Positions 37,503 through 48,965 of a DNA stretch of 64,000 nucleotides are shown here, piece by piece (positions within the stretch are counted from its first letter, which is position 1; every line of letters begins with the position of its first letter). The DNA is from Glandiceps talaboti (taxonomy: Eukaryota; Hemichordata; Enteropneusta; Spengelidae): NCBI RefSeq assembly GCF_964340395.1, contig NC_135554.1, positions 806,001 through 870,000 of the forward strand, given 5' to 3'. The notes under the pieces were generated by a model. It searched no databases. It worked only from the letters and a program-made list of their open reading frames with translations, and had not been told where the DNA came from. The position numbers and the translations under genes were made by a program.

Positions 37503-40418
37503 AAAAATACCGCTAATGGCATTGTAGCACAACTGTAAAAATGTTTATCCATATGGTAGTCCATGCTAACAATAAGTGTTAATTTGGTGAATGACTATCC
37601 AGTTGCCTATCCAACCATGTTGCTATCTTTACGATGCTATCATTTGGCTGTTGCTATGGGCATGGTCATTTTGTTAGATATATCTGCATACATTTTTGTA
37701 TGTTTTTGTTCACTAGTGTATGAATTCCTAATATTATCTTTGCAATATATGTGATCATTTGGCTGTTGCTATGGGCGTGGTCTTGTTGCTAGTCAAATTT
37801 ACGTACATTTTTTGAATGTTTATTCAATTATCTATTAATCCCTGTTGTTATCTTTGTGAAATACATGACGGTTTGGCTGTTGCTATGGGCGTGGTCATGG
37901 TTGCTAGGGTATTTGCATACATTTTTTTAATGTATACTCATTTGCCTACCAGATGATGTTGCTAAGGGCGTGGTCATGGTAGCTAGGGCCAATTTTGTCA
38001 AAATGCTTTGAAGAAAATCTGCTGAGTAACACTTTCAGAAACATCTCACCAAGTTTCAGACTCGGTGACCAATCACTTTTTGAGATATGTTTTTGACCAA
38101 AAATGAACATTTTTACACCTAATTTGCATATCACTCATGGAATCATTGTATGCTTAATATTTCTTCATCCATACATCCCTTGATGCATTCCCATTAGATT
38201 TCAGCCCAATCTGCTCAGTAGTTTTGGAATTATAGATTTTTAACCAAAAAGACACATTTTTAGCCCTAATTTGCATATCACTGATGGAAACATCATGTCA
38301 TGAACAAATCTTACCTTAGGGACCGGTCAGTTTCTTCGGCCTGGGGGGGGGGGGGGGGGGGTCACCCTGTTTTTGAAATTGGCAATTGGGGGTCATGCTG
38401 TTTTGAAAATTGTGGATAGGGGGGTCATTGTGTTTTAAATTATGATGGAAGAAAAAAATCCTTTCTACAATGGCATATAGCCTTGTCTGAAATGTGGTAC
38501 ATGTCAATATTTGTTCTTGTCCCTGTTTCTTACATGATTTCTTTAATATTACTTATTAGTTCAAACATAACTATACATATACATATACATGTATTACCTA
38601 GCTACCACACTAGTTACAGAACATGTCATGTAAATGCTTGGCTGTTTCACAATCAATGTTTCACTTATATTGCAGTTTGGGGCAAAAGTGAACTTGAAGG
38701 TTTCGTAATGGCAATTTTCATAGATAGTTTATAAATGAAGTTAATCTAAATTATTCTACTTGTCATGTTATTGACACTACAAATCACCACATCTATCAGA
38801 TTCCAGTTTCTATTATACACTAGGTATGACCACCTAAAGTTCTCTAACATACCGGTGACTTTATTATACATATATTAATGCCCCTATACTAATGTTACAT
38901 GTCTATTTTATGTGATATAGGAAACTCATTTAAAACGTACATTTACGTTAGCTTTTCGAAGCTTGGAAATATTACCTCAAAGGTTATGAATAACCTAAAC
39001 ATTGCCTTAGTATCTCAAGCAAAAAACTCCATATCTGCCAGGGGGAAAACCCCAAGGACTTCCTCACCCCAGAGGTCACTCATGCATTCAACCAACAACC
39101 AGATGCACCAACAACCTTTTTACTGTCATAATGGTATTAAACTTTTCTTAAATATTTTCACCCTATTCTAATTTGAGATGATATTGTCTTTTCAAGATGT
39201 GAAATGTTTGCCAAGACAGTCTAAAATTGCCTTAATCTCCAAATCTCCCCTACCAATGATACTACCATTAGATGAGCTGACCTTTACCACATGTATATAA
39301 TGATGCCATTTAACTTTTTAAGAACATATTTCAACCCTTAGTGTAAGTTATAAAGAATAGTTTCTGATACTTGCTGTCTTGTAAAGCATGGATTAAGTTA
39401 TTGCTTGAAGGGTCTAAATAGCGTAAATATTGGCTATAAGAGTAAAAATCCTCCAGGGCTTCTAGAGGGAGACCCCCTCAGACCCCCCGCATGAGGTGGA
39501 CATATCCCAGTCTCAAGCTCTTCCCCTCTTACTGTCAAGATGCTATCAAAGTATATTTCAAAAGTATTTCAACCCTATGTAGTTGTTTTTTACATGTTGG
39601 TGTTGTCTTGTAAGGCTTGGAAATTATTGTCTGAAAGGGTCTGAATAGTCTCAAAATTGACTTTTTTAGGGAAAAAACCTCCAGGACTTCTAGGGGGAGA
39701 CCCCCTAGGACCCCCCATGGCAGCTGTACATATTCCCTTCTCAAGCTTTCCCTCTACCCTACCTTTCACTGTCAAGATGCTATTAAACTCCTTTTCAAAT
39801 ATATTTACCCTGTGTAGTCAATAATTATAATTATGATAGTGCTAACCCGGGATCTTATAAAGTAGATGCAAGACAGTCAAGCAGTCCACACTGAGTCACG
39901 ATCAAAGAATACCTGTCACTCATACGAATATCATATAAGGGGGGGGGGGGGGGGGGGGGGGGGGTCATCATGTTTTAGAATTAAGTGATAGGGGGGTTAG
40001 CCTGTTTTGGGTTTTACAGATAGGGGGGGTCAGTGACTTTTTGTCGGCCCGATTTAAGAATCCATCGCCCCCCCTCCCCCCAGGCTGGAGAAACTGACCA
40101 GTCCCTTACACCCCCTTAAAAATGTTCCCACCAAATTTTGCACCAATCTGCCCAGTAGTTTCTGAGTTTAAGTTTTTTGACCAAAAATCACTTTTTTTAC
40201 CCAAATCACACACCTGTGACGCGATCGTTTTGATTTGAACAATATTCCAATTAGATACCCAAGGTAATGGACCCACCAAATATCATGGCAATCGGTTCAG
40301 CGTTTTTTGACTTTACGTTGTTTACACATACACACACACACAGCCAGACAGACAGACAGACGCCGGGTGATCCCTATAACACCACTGAACCTCAGTTCAG
40401 TTGTGCTAAAAAGAATAA
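37503..40418 (+). repeat. V-type dispersed repeat, copy 3 (split)
   Basis: It starts with ATACCGCTAATGGCATTG and TAGCACAACTG, has three or four 115-bp units, and ends with CAGACAGACGCCGGG and TTCAGTTGTGCTAAAAA. The element at 38319-40105 interrupts it at CTTAC/TTACACCCCC. Copy 1 reads straight through this point near 3472, giving an empty-site reference. Confidence 0.72.
38319..40105. mobile_element. Poly-G TIR element type 1, copy C (complete)
   Basis: This is the best copy. It has both termini, GGGACCGGTCAGTTTCT at left and its near-complement ending CTGACCAGTCCC at right, and TTA on both sides (38316-38318, 40106-40108). Three G-run-TCA modules follow the left terminus (TCACCCTG, TCATGCTG, TCATTGTG). 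Three more precede the right one (TCATCATG, TTAGCCTG, TCAGTGAC), including a run of about 24 G at 39940-39963. The interior has no transposase. TTA duplication and GGG ends suggest a PIF/Harbinger-mobilised element. Confidence 0.85.
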
Positions 40419-40537
40419 TCTGCAGGCTACGTTAAGTGTGCCTCAAAATTACAAAATAAAAATAACAAAATTACACAGATTCAAGTATTATATTATTTTA
40501 TATATATGTAAAAATAATATTTAAAAAATATATAAAA

Positions 40538-40540
<3 letters not shown>

Positions 40541-40601
<61 letters not shown>
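40541..40601. repeat. (AAT)n microsatellite
   Basis: About twenty AAT trinucleotides just outside V-type copy 3. Confidence 0.97.
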
Positions 40602-40602
<1 letters not shown>

Positions 40603-40959
40603 TAAAATTACACAGTTCACATATTCTTCTTCTTCTACTGATGTTTTCAAAACATCCACTTTCTACTCTCAAATTATGACTTGACACTCTGAACATGCAC
40701 AAAGCTCACCGAATAATACTGATCTCAATTACACTAATTTACAGATAAATATTTCTCTAAAATTAAATTCTTTTTGAAAAGACAGTAGATATCTAATTTT
40801 GGAGATGCAAAAAGAACAATGAACAATATTCCTACAAAACTTAACAGAAACTGATAACGAAGTAATATAATTATAATCTATGCTACTGGGATTGCTGTTG
40901 TTTTGAATGGCAAGTTTCACAACCTATCCTGGACGCTTCTTCAGGCCGACTGATGATGT

Positions 40960-41186
40960 GATGAGAGACGGTTCATGGCACCTGACAGAGTAGAATTGTC
41001 ATGTGATGATGAGATAGTTCATGACACCTGACAGAGTAGAATTGTCATGTGATGATGAGATAGTTCACGACACCTGACAGAGTAGAATTGTCATGTGATG
41101 ATGAGATAGTTCATGACACCTGACAAAGTAGAATGGTCATGTGATGATGAGATGGTTCATGACACCTGACAGAGTAGAATTGTCAT
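40960..41186. repeat. 46-bp minisatellite
   Basis: About five copies of a unit with ATGTGATGATGAGATAGTTC and ACACCTGACAGAGTAGAATTG. It directly adjoins the 43-bp array. Confidence 0.93.
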
Positions 41187-42900
41187 AGGTAAATGGAGAC
41201 TACCTGATAGTTATATGATATTATAGATGTAGTAAGTGGAGACTACCTGATTGTTATATGATAATATAGATGTAGTAAGTGGAGACTACCTGATTGTTAT
41301 ATGATATTATAGATATAGTAAGTGGAGACTACCTGATTGTTATATGATAATATAGATGTAGTAAGTGGAGACTACCTGATTGTTATATGATATTATAGAT
41401 ATAGTAAGTGGAGACTACCTGATTGTTATATGATAATATAGATATAGTAAGTGGAGACTATCTGATTGTTATATGATATTATAGATATAGTAAGTGGAGA
41501 CTACCTGATTGTTATATGATATTATAGATATAGTAAGTGGAGACTACCTGATTGTTATATGATATTATAGATATAGTAAGTGGAGACTACCTGATTGTTA
41601 TATGATATTATAGATGTAGTAAGTGGAGACTACCTGATTGTTATATGATATTATAGATGTAGTAAGTGGAGACTATCTGATTGTTATATGATAATATAGA
41701 TGTAGTAAGTGGAGACTACCTGATTGTTATTTGATATTATAGATGTAGTAAGTGGAGACTACCTGATTGTTATATGATATTATAGATGTAGTAAGTGGAG
41801 ACTACCTGATTGTTATATGATAATATAGATGTAGTAAGTGGAGACTACCTGATTGTTATTTGATATTATAGATATAGTAAGTGGAGACTACCTGATTGTT
41901 ATATGATATTATAGATATAGTAAGTGGAGACTACCTGATTGTTATATGATATTATAGATGTAGTAAGTGGAGACTACCTGATTGTTATATGATAATATAG
42001 ATGTAGTAAGTGTAGACTACCTGATTGTTATATGATATTATAGATGTAGTAAGTGGAGACTACCTGATTGTTATATGATATTATAGATGTAGTAAGTGGA
42101 GACTACCTGATTGTTATATGATAATATAGATGTAGTAAGTGGAGACTACCTGATTGTTATATGATATTATAGATGTAGTAAGTGGAGACTACCTGATTGT
42201 TATATGATATTATAGATGTAGTAAGTGGAGACTACCTGATTGTTATATGATAATATAGATGTAGTAAGTGGAGACTACCTGATTGTTATATGATATTATA
42301 GATGTAGTAAGTGGAGACTACCTGATTGTTATATGATAATATAGATGTAGTAAGTGGAGACTACCTGATTGTTATATGATATTATAGATATAGTAAGTGG
42401 AGACTACCTGATTGTTATATGATATTATAGATATAGTAAGTGGAGACTACCTGATTGTTATATGATATTATAGATGTAGTAAGTGGAGACTGATTGTTAT
42501 ATGATATTATAGATATAGTAAGTGGAGACTACCTGATAGTTATATGATAATATAGATATAGTAAGTGGAGACTACCTGATTGTTATATGATATTATAGAT
42601 ATAGTAAGTGGAGACTACCTGATAGTTATATGATATTATAGATGTAGTAAGTGGAGACTACCTGATTGTTATATGATATTATAGATGTAGTAAGTGGAGA
42701 CTATCTGATTGTTATATGATAATATAGATGTAGTAAGTGGAGACTACCTGATTGTTATATGATAATATAGATATAGTAAGTGGAGACTACCTGATAGTTA
42801 TATGATATTATAGATGTAGTAAGTGGAGACTACCTGATTGTTATATGGTATTATAGATGTAGTAAGTGGAGACTACCTGATTGTTATATGATAATATAGA
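41187..42900. repeat. 43-bp minisatellite
   Basis: About forty copies of a unit reading AGTAAGTGGAGACTACCTGA then TTGTTATATGATATTATAGATGT. Frequent variants are TAATAT for TATTAT and ATATAG for ATGTAG. The array starts about 60 bp beyond the donor of the TRMT13 exon at 42963. On the gene's strand each unit contains CAGGTAGTC, a donor-like motif. Confidence 0.97.
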
Positions 42901-42962
42901 CCACTGTCATACATACATGTACATACACACACTCACTGCTATTACATCATCTTTATACTTAC

Positions 42963-43003
42963 TGTTTAGGATCCAGGGGACATGGTATTCTTTTCCTTGC
43001 ATC
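42963..43003 (-). CDS. TRMT13: TRMT13 internal exon (zinc-finger 5' half)
   Basis: TRMT13 methylates the 2'-OH of nucleotide 4 in the acceptor stem of some tRNAs. This 41-bp exon reads DARKRIPCPLDPKH on the minus strand, a near match to the start of the CHHC (U11-48K-like) zinc finger known in the TRMT13 family. It carries the first Cys and first His of that finger. It is bordered by TTTCACAG and GTAAGTAT, and ends two bases into a His codon, which the exon at 37204-37270 completes. The intron after it is 5.7 kb and begins almost at once with a 43-bp minisatellite. The upstream exon, which should carry the initiator and a CCCH-type finger, was not found. Confidence 0.88.
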
Positions 43004-43380
43004 CTGTGAAAGTAATGGCACAGTTAGCTATAAGTTGCTATAGTTTATGTTCATATAGGTTCCGTACTTATACTTGTACTTGTACATGTATATCAATTCA
43101 AGTTTTCTGTTATTCCACATACAAGCATGTTGATACTCGTATCGTATATATACAATTGTACATCAGCTATCTCAACTCTCATTTACACTTGGTATTTCAA
43201 CATTACTACATACGATCATAACACACTACACTGATTGATTCAAGTGTCTGTAAAAATCAATTAGCCTGTTTACCACGCTGTAAAGATACATTGTTAGCTG
43301 ATTGTACCTCCTAGCCAGTTTACTGTACTGTCAAGAAACATTCTTAGCTGATTGTACCTCTTCGCCTGTTTACTGTATTG

Positions 43381-43922
43381 TCTAAGTGTACACACAATTC
43401 TGATTACATTCTAAGTGTACACACAATTCTGATAACATTCTAAGTGTACACACAATTCTGATAACATTCTAAGTGTACTCACAATTCTGATAACATTCTA
43501 AGTGTACACACAATTCTGATAACATTCTAAGTGTACACACAATTCTGATAACATTCTAAGTGTACACACAATTCTGATAACATTCTAAGTGTACACACAA
43601 TTCTGATAACATTCTAAGTGTACACACAATTCTGATAACATTCTAAGTGTACACACAATTCTGATAACATTCTAAGTGTACACACAATTCTGATAACATT
43701 CTAAGTGTACTCACAATTCTGATAACATTCTAAGTGTACACACAATTCTGATAACATTCTAAGTGTACACACAATTCTGATAACATTCTAAGTGTACACA
43801 ATTCTGATAACATTCTAAGTGTACACACAATTCTGATAACATTCTAAGTGTACTCACAATTCTGATAACATTCTAAGTGTACACACAATTCTGATAACAT
43901 TCTAAGTGTACACACAATTCTG
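43381..43922. repeat. 29-bp minisatellite
   Basis: About eighteen copies of a 29-bp unit with AAGTGTACACACAATTCTGA. A few carry TACTCAC for TACACAC, and one is shortened by four bases. Confidence 0.97.
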
Positions 43923-44438
43923 TTTCATTGTCTTTCCATGTCACACAATATATGGAATAAAATCATTCTTCCACCACTAATCACGAATTTACAACTAGTC
44001 ATTCAATACTATGATACCTCAATTTAGTGGAAGGATGAAAATTTACGTCGTTTATCGAAGCCCTTAGCGGAAGAGACAAATCCTAGACATAATCAGAATG
44101 ACTTCCTATATGTTTATAGATAGTAACTGTGTGTATTTTTCATCATATGACGTTTTATCTTTTACAAAGTAAACAAGTCATTGAGAATGACACAGTCCCC
44201 GCTATGATTGGGTTTTAAGGAACTGGCAGTTTATGTTGTCATTTTCTTGATATCACTACTCTGATCACGCAACAACACCTAAATCAAACATACTTAGATA
44301 TGTTGTGTCTGCTTGTTGGACATGGAGCATGCCTACTCATGTTGTATCTCCTGGTTGGACATGGGACATCCCTACTCTTCAAGATGACGTGATGGAATAA
44401 TACATTCAACAATAAAGGATGGGTCGGGTATGGGAGGG
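43923..44438. other. Non-coding stretch
   Basis: No gene or named repeat is seen. TGTTGGACATGG phrases near 44310 and 44360 are imperfect local duplications. Confidence 0.4.
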
Positions 44439-45125
44439 ATCTGTTCAAGCATGTCTGAGTTATGGCGTTGGACATGGAAAATTCACAAACAAAATGGCTG
44501 CCAGGCAGCCATATTGGATCGTATCATGACAAAAATGGATATGCACATGTATGTCATAGAACACTGTCCTAATACCAACTTTGAATGAGATCTGTTCAAG
44601 CATGTCTGAGTTATGGCTTTGAACATGGACAATTCGCAAACAAAATGGCTGCAGGCAGCCATATTGGATCATATCATGACGAAAATGGATATGCACATGT
44701 ATGTCATAGAACACTGTGCTAATACCAACTTTGAATGAGATCTGTTCAAGCATATCTGAGTTATGGCTTTGGACATGGAAAATTCGCAAACAAAATGGCT
44801 GCTAGGCGGCCATATTGGATCGTATCACGACAACAATGAATATGCACATGTATGTTATAAAACACTGTCCTAATACCAAATTTGAATGAGATCTGTTCAA
44901 GCATGTCTGAGTTATGGCTTTAGACAGGGAAAATTTGCAAACAAAATGGCGGCTAGGCGACCATATTCGATCGTATCATGAAACAAATTGACGTGCATAT
45001 GTATGCTATTGTATGTTGCCCCTGTACCAAGTTTGGACGGACGGACGGACGGACGGACGGACAGACGGACGGACGGACGGATAAACGGAACCCAATCCAT
45101 AAGTCCCCGTTCCGGACTTCGTCCG
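44439..45125. repeat. 151-bp tandem repeat ending in (GGAC)n and a hairpin
   Basis: Four copies of a 150-151-bp unit start at 44441, 44592, 44742 and 44893 with CTGTTCAAGCATGTCTGAG and contain AACAAAATGGCTGC. The last runs into (GGAC)n (45037-45080) and then CCCCGTTCCGGACTTCGTCC followed by GGCGGGGAC, a GC-rich inverted repeat. Confidence 0.88.
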
Positions 45126-45757
45126 GCGGGGACTAACAATAACAATAAATAGCATAAATGCTCAGATTTGAGAGTATTTGTGTTATAAGTTTGACAAGCA
45201 ACCCACACACCCGAAATGGAATGAGCCACTAATCATTACGTGTAGCTCCACACTTCACACCATTATTGATTCAGGGAAATAAACTACAACATGGAAAGTA
45301 CGTAATTTTGTTGTGTAACTAGTGATTTAGTGAGTGTTTTGAAGTTTATTTCTGTCAATCTCTCAGTCACATCCTGTATATATGTTTGAGACCAGTAACT
45401 GTTTGGTGTTTGTGGGGGTGGGGTGGGGTGGGGGGTTGTACATGTATACATGTGTGTGACTGAATGAATGTAAAATATTTATTATGTACCTGTTATGCCA
45501 AAATTTACGTCAGTTTGAGGTTTCCAAGTGGACATTGCAAAATAAGAGCTTGACACACAAAAATCATTTATATGATATTTACTTACTATTACTAGTATGA
45601 TATTACATGTAGTATTTTAGGACAGGTGAAATGTTTGCAATATGAATTAGGCTAGTGCCACCACCCACGATATTTGTCGTCACTGAAAATTTCCCAACAA
45701 ATAAATCACACAGAACTCGAACGCTTCCATTCTACCTTATAATACCAAATGCAAACT
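45126..45757. other. Non-coding stretch
   Basis: No gene is seen. A GGGGTGGGGTGGGG tract lies near 45414-45434. Confidence 0.4.
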
Positions 45758-45935
45758 AATTATTTCATTTCTCGTGCAGCGCACAACCACTCAAAAAATC
45801 TTCAAAGCGGCAGCCATTCGGCCGGGCACTGTACCAATGTCATGCATACGCACAATAACGCTGACACTTGTGACACCACCACTACGGAGACTTTTTTGAG
45901 TGTTTTGTGCGCTGCCCGAGAAATTAAATAATTGC
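45758..45935. mobile_element. Short TIR element (MITE)
   Basis: About 40 bp at each end match in inverted orientation, sharing ATTTCTCG, GCAGCGCACAA and CACTCAAAAAA. The 178-bp length and hairpin form fit a MITE. I could not fix a target duplication. Confidence 0.65.
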
Positions 45936-46031
45936 CTTCCATTTGGTGTTTTAAGGTAAAATGGCTACTGACACCGGGGTGGTACTATACTCGGCCTTTT
46001 TTTAAATGTATGGTAAATAAGACAAGGTTTG

Positions 46032-46076
46032 ACCATAGACCCTCCACCCACTTGTTGGTGGAGGAGGGTCTATGGT
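46032..46076. other. Strong short hairpin
   Basis: ACCATAGACCCTCCACC pairs with GGTGGAGGAGGGTCTATGGT after an 8-base loop, apart from a 3-base bulge. Its role is unknown. Confidence 0.6.
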
Positions 46077-46728
46077 TGACGAGCCGCGAACTGTTTACAA
46101 TATTCAAACACCCTACGATTTCAACAAACAATTACGATAATCAAACCACCACTAAAACTCACCTAAATGCCGTCAACAGAAGCGCACTTAAATATATTCC
46201 ATGATTTTTAACATCGATAACCAAAATTTGTCTTATTTTAAAAATCAGACACGTGTCTTCTTTCGCGGTGAGTGAACCTGCGCGATCACAGAAACAAGTG
46301 TAATTTTACCCCTTACTATAGTTGGCTAAATACGTCAATATTAACGATATTATCGACATTTTATTGTATTCTGATAGAAATATTCTGAGACATAACTCGG
46401 GAAATAAATGCCTGTGTGCCTGTGCTATGGATGTATGCTACGAGTTCGACACGTCTGGACATTGTCGACACATTATCTACAGAAACATCACGTAGACGTA
46501 CGTTACCTGAACGTCAGTCTCAAGGTGGGCATGTTGAGCACAGTACTTTTTGTTGATAAGTGGGGCCAGCTTGCAATACCGTTTCTTCCTCGTAACATAG
46601 AACGCACATGCTTCAGACACATGAGCCGCCATGTTTTAGTGAGAACGCCACCACCGGCTTATGATTAAAAATTCAAACTTACGTTTTCACTCGTGTTTAC
46701 CATATTTGCGCTATACCTCGATGGAAAT

Positions 46729-46965
46729 TTTTAACACCGCGGTGGAAAAGTTTCACCTAGGTGGACATTATTTACATAGTGGTAGAAATCATTTCACCAT
46801 GGTGGAAATTATTTACACTGTGGTGGAAATGTTTTCACTGCAGTAGAGTTGATTTCCACCGTAAGTTTTCACCGCAATTGGAATTATTTTAATATTCTAC
46901 GTTGCGGTGAAAATTATTTTCTACCGTGTTGGATATTATTTTCCACCGCAGTGACAACAATAGAC
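46729..46965. repeat. Array of degenerate CACC-NN-GGTG palindromes
   Basis: At roughly 24-bp spacing the sequence repeats a pattern of ATTTNCAC, two bases, then GTGGAAAT. Examples are ACCGCGGTGGAAA, CACCTAGGTGGA, CACCATGGTGGAAATTATTT and ACTGTGGTGGAAATG, with reverse-oriented forms after 46850. Each unit is a near-palindrome while the two central bases vary. Confidence 0.7.
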
Positions 46966-48965
46966 TGATAGGCTTGCAACTTCGTTACGATAATAAAAAC
47001 TGCCTCATACTTTGTGTTTTCTTGCCCACTGATTGTGAAGACAATTTTCACTTATGTGACTTACATATATCTAAGATCAACAATATTATTGAGTCTAGTG
47101 GGTGCATTGGAATGCCGATATGATCCCAGCAATCCTTTTGGTAGAGAACTAAATTCCTTTTACCGTGTTTACACAGACCATAAGTTTAGGGAGCGATCAA
47201 TTTTTACGGCCGGGGGTGGGCCGGTGACTTCTTGTTCATGTTGTACTTAAAAAATAGTGACCTCCCCTGCGATTCATCCACACATCAATCCAACCTCCCT
47301 GACAAATGAAAAAAACACACTGACCCCCCACCCCACCCCCAACATCTGTTGACAAGAAATATTCTTCTTGTTCTTGCAAAAGACACTCCAGATTCTCAAA
47401 GAACAATACAGCAAACTGCATAGTTAATTTTACTTTACAGTATTTTACAGTAATTTTAAGTGTATCTGGTAAATTGCTATCCCAAATCCATTGCTTCACA
47501 TGTATAAAGCTCTTTAGACAGGAACCCTATGAGAAGTATGATTGTCTGTTCATGGACATGCAAAATATTCATGGTTTGGTAACCAATAGTTCTAGGATAT
47601 CTCTTGTAGTCCATTGGCCAGAGGGAGTTACCGTGCACCCCCCCCCCCCCCACAAACCTCCAACATAAGTATTTTTTGTTCATTGGAGCCTAATGAATGA
47701 GAAACAAAATGTTAACAGTGAAAATTTTGGGATGCACTACCTGTTTGGCCTCGATTTCAAATTATATGTGCGTCACGGAATGAGTGAACTATTACCATTA
47801 TAGATTAATTCAGCTAATTATAAAGTACAATATTAGAAATGGAGTTAATATAATTGTAAACCTAGGGGTTTCAATAAGTTTCAAAGTAGGGAGAGAATTG
47901 GAAAAATTATGGGGAGAAGTGCACACTACTCGCGTGATACAAGTGCGGGGGGAGGGGGTGTCCCCCTCCCACGGTAAGAGTTTTTTGAAAAATGAACACC
48001 TTTCGGAGGCCATTTAGAGCATCATTCAGAAGTAAAACACAACTTAGTTATACTATCATAAAAGTATCACTCATTTTAGGGTTTCAACAGTTTAAATGGT
48101 TTCAAGTCATGTTGACATAAATACGGTTATAAAAAGATCAAGTAGATAGTGAGAAAATTTGGGGAAAACTTACACAGTGGAGGTCAGTTACCATTTAGAG
48201 ATATAATTTCATTGAATTATTTGAAAGTGTGTCTCTATTGGCTATGTTTGTATGCAATTCAACATGTTCAGGTCAATGGAGGCACAGATTTTAGAGTCAG
48301 TCCATCCAGTAAATTTCAAGGTATTTCATTTCTTATGTGTTACGTGTACAACTACACATGCAAGTTTTTATACCACATGATGATGACACAATGTAACTAA
48401 TGGCCTGCAATATTGAGAAGTCATTTCTAACAAAACTGTTGCTTAAAAGGTGCGATGTTATGACTCCGTGTCATATGTTTGGGATGTATCAAGAGACAAA
48501 GAGTTTATGTTATATATGAACGTATATTTATAGCCATTGTTTATGGTTTATTGCATGCACATAAATTTGTTATATGGAAATTTAAGTACAGCAGGGTGGT
48601 TCATAATTTCGTTCAGTTGTTGAAAATAAGGTGACCCCCCCCCCTTATTCACTTTGTAAAAATGATGACCCCCCCCCCTTCTTTGAGTAGCAAATTGGGG
48701 TGCCCCCGCCGTAAAAAAACTGATCGCTCCCTTATTCTCGCGGACTTGACAATACTGAACAATCAATTCACGTACTTTAATGTCAGTGATACTCATCAAC
48801 GTCGTGGTTAGATCACTGTGTGTCAACCACATCTGCTCATGCTTCCATACAATCGATTGCAGTTCTTTTGGATTACCTTGCCTCAGATCATCTTCCTTTG
48901 TCAGTCACTGTTGCTATTTACAATCTCCCATCTCTAGATATTAGCATATGGGCTACGGAAGTATG
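46940..48965 (+). pseudogene. LINE endonuclease fragment split by a poly-G element
   Basis: The left piece reads DNNRLIGLQLRYDNKNCLIL, CVFLPTDCEDNFHLCD and SKINNIIESSGC, then after a frameshift FYRVYTDHKF. The right piece (from 48735) reads LADLTILNNQFTYFN, then DHCVSTTSAHASI and SDHLPLSV. These are APE endonuclease blocks, including the final SDH motif. Removing 47189-48731 and one TTA joins the pieces in frame (KFILADLTILNN). The RT part is absent. It differs in sequence from the LINEs at 32 kb and 53 kb. Confidence 0.78.
47189..48731. mobile_element. Poly-G TIR element type 2, copy 1 (complete)
   Basis: The termini are GGGAGCGATCAATTTTTACG at left and, reversed, GGGAGCGATCAGTTTTTTTA at right, with TTA directly outside both (47186-47188, 48732-48734). 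C-runs (G-runs on the minus strand) near 47318, 47637, 48632 and 48669 are mostly bordered by TGA, the same G-TCA module as in type 1. The segment 47240-47860 is repeated in inverted orientation at 53060-53475. No transposase was found. Confidence 0.8.

Noticed and set aside
45030-45080. (GGAC)n as a regulatory array
   Set aside because: It is a simple microsatellite at the end of a 151-bp tandem repeat, with no further signal.
46408-46668. 86-codon plus-strand ORF starting MPVCLCYGC, reminiscent of a THAP-type finger
   Set aside because: The Cys/His spacing does not complete a C2CH finger, and neither neighbouring exons nor a TIR element support it.
48548-48832. Apparent Gly-rich protein modules (GGGHHF, GGGSPYF) in poly-G elements
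   Set aside because: The frame depends on the number of G, which varies between copies, and the pattern is explained by G-run-TCA DNA modules.
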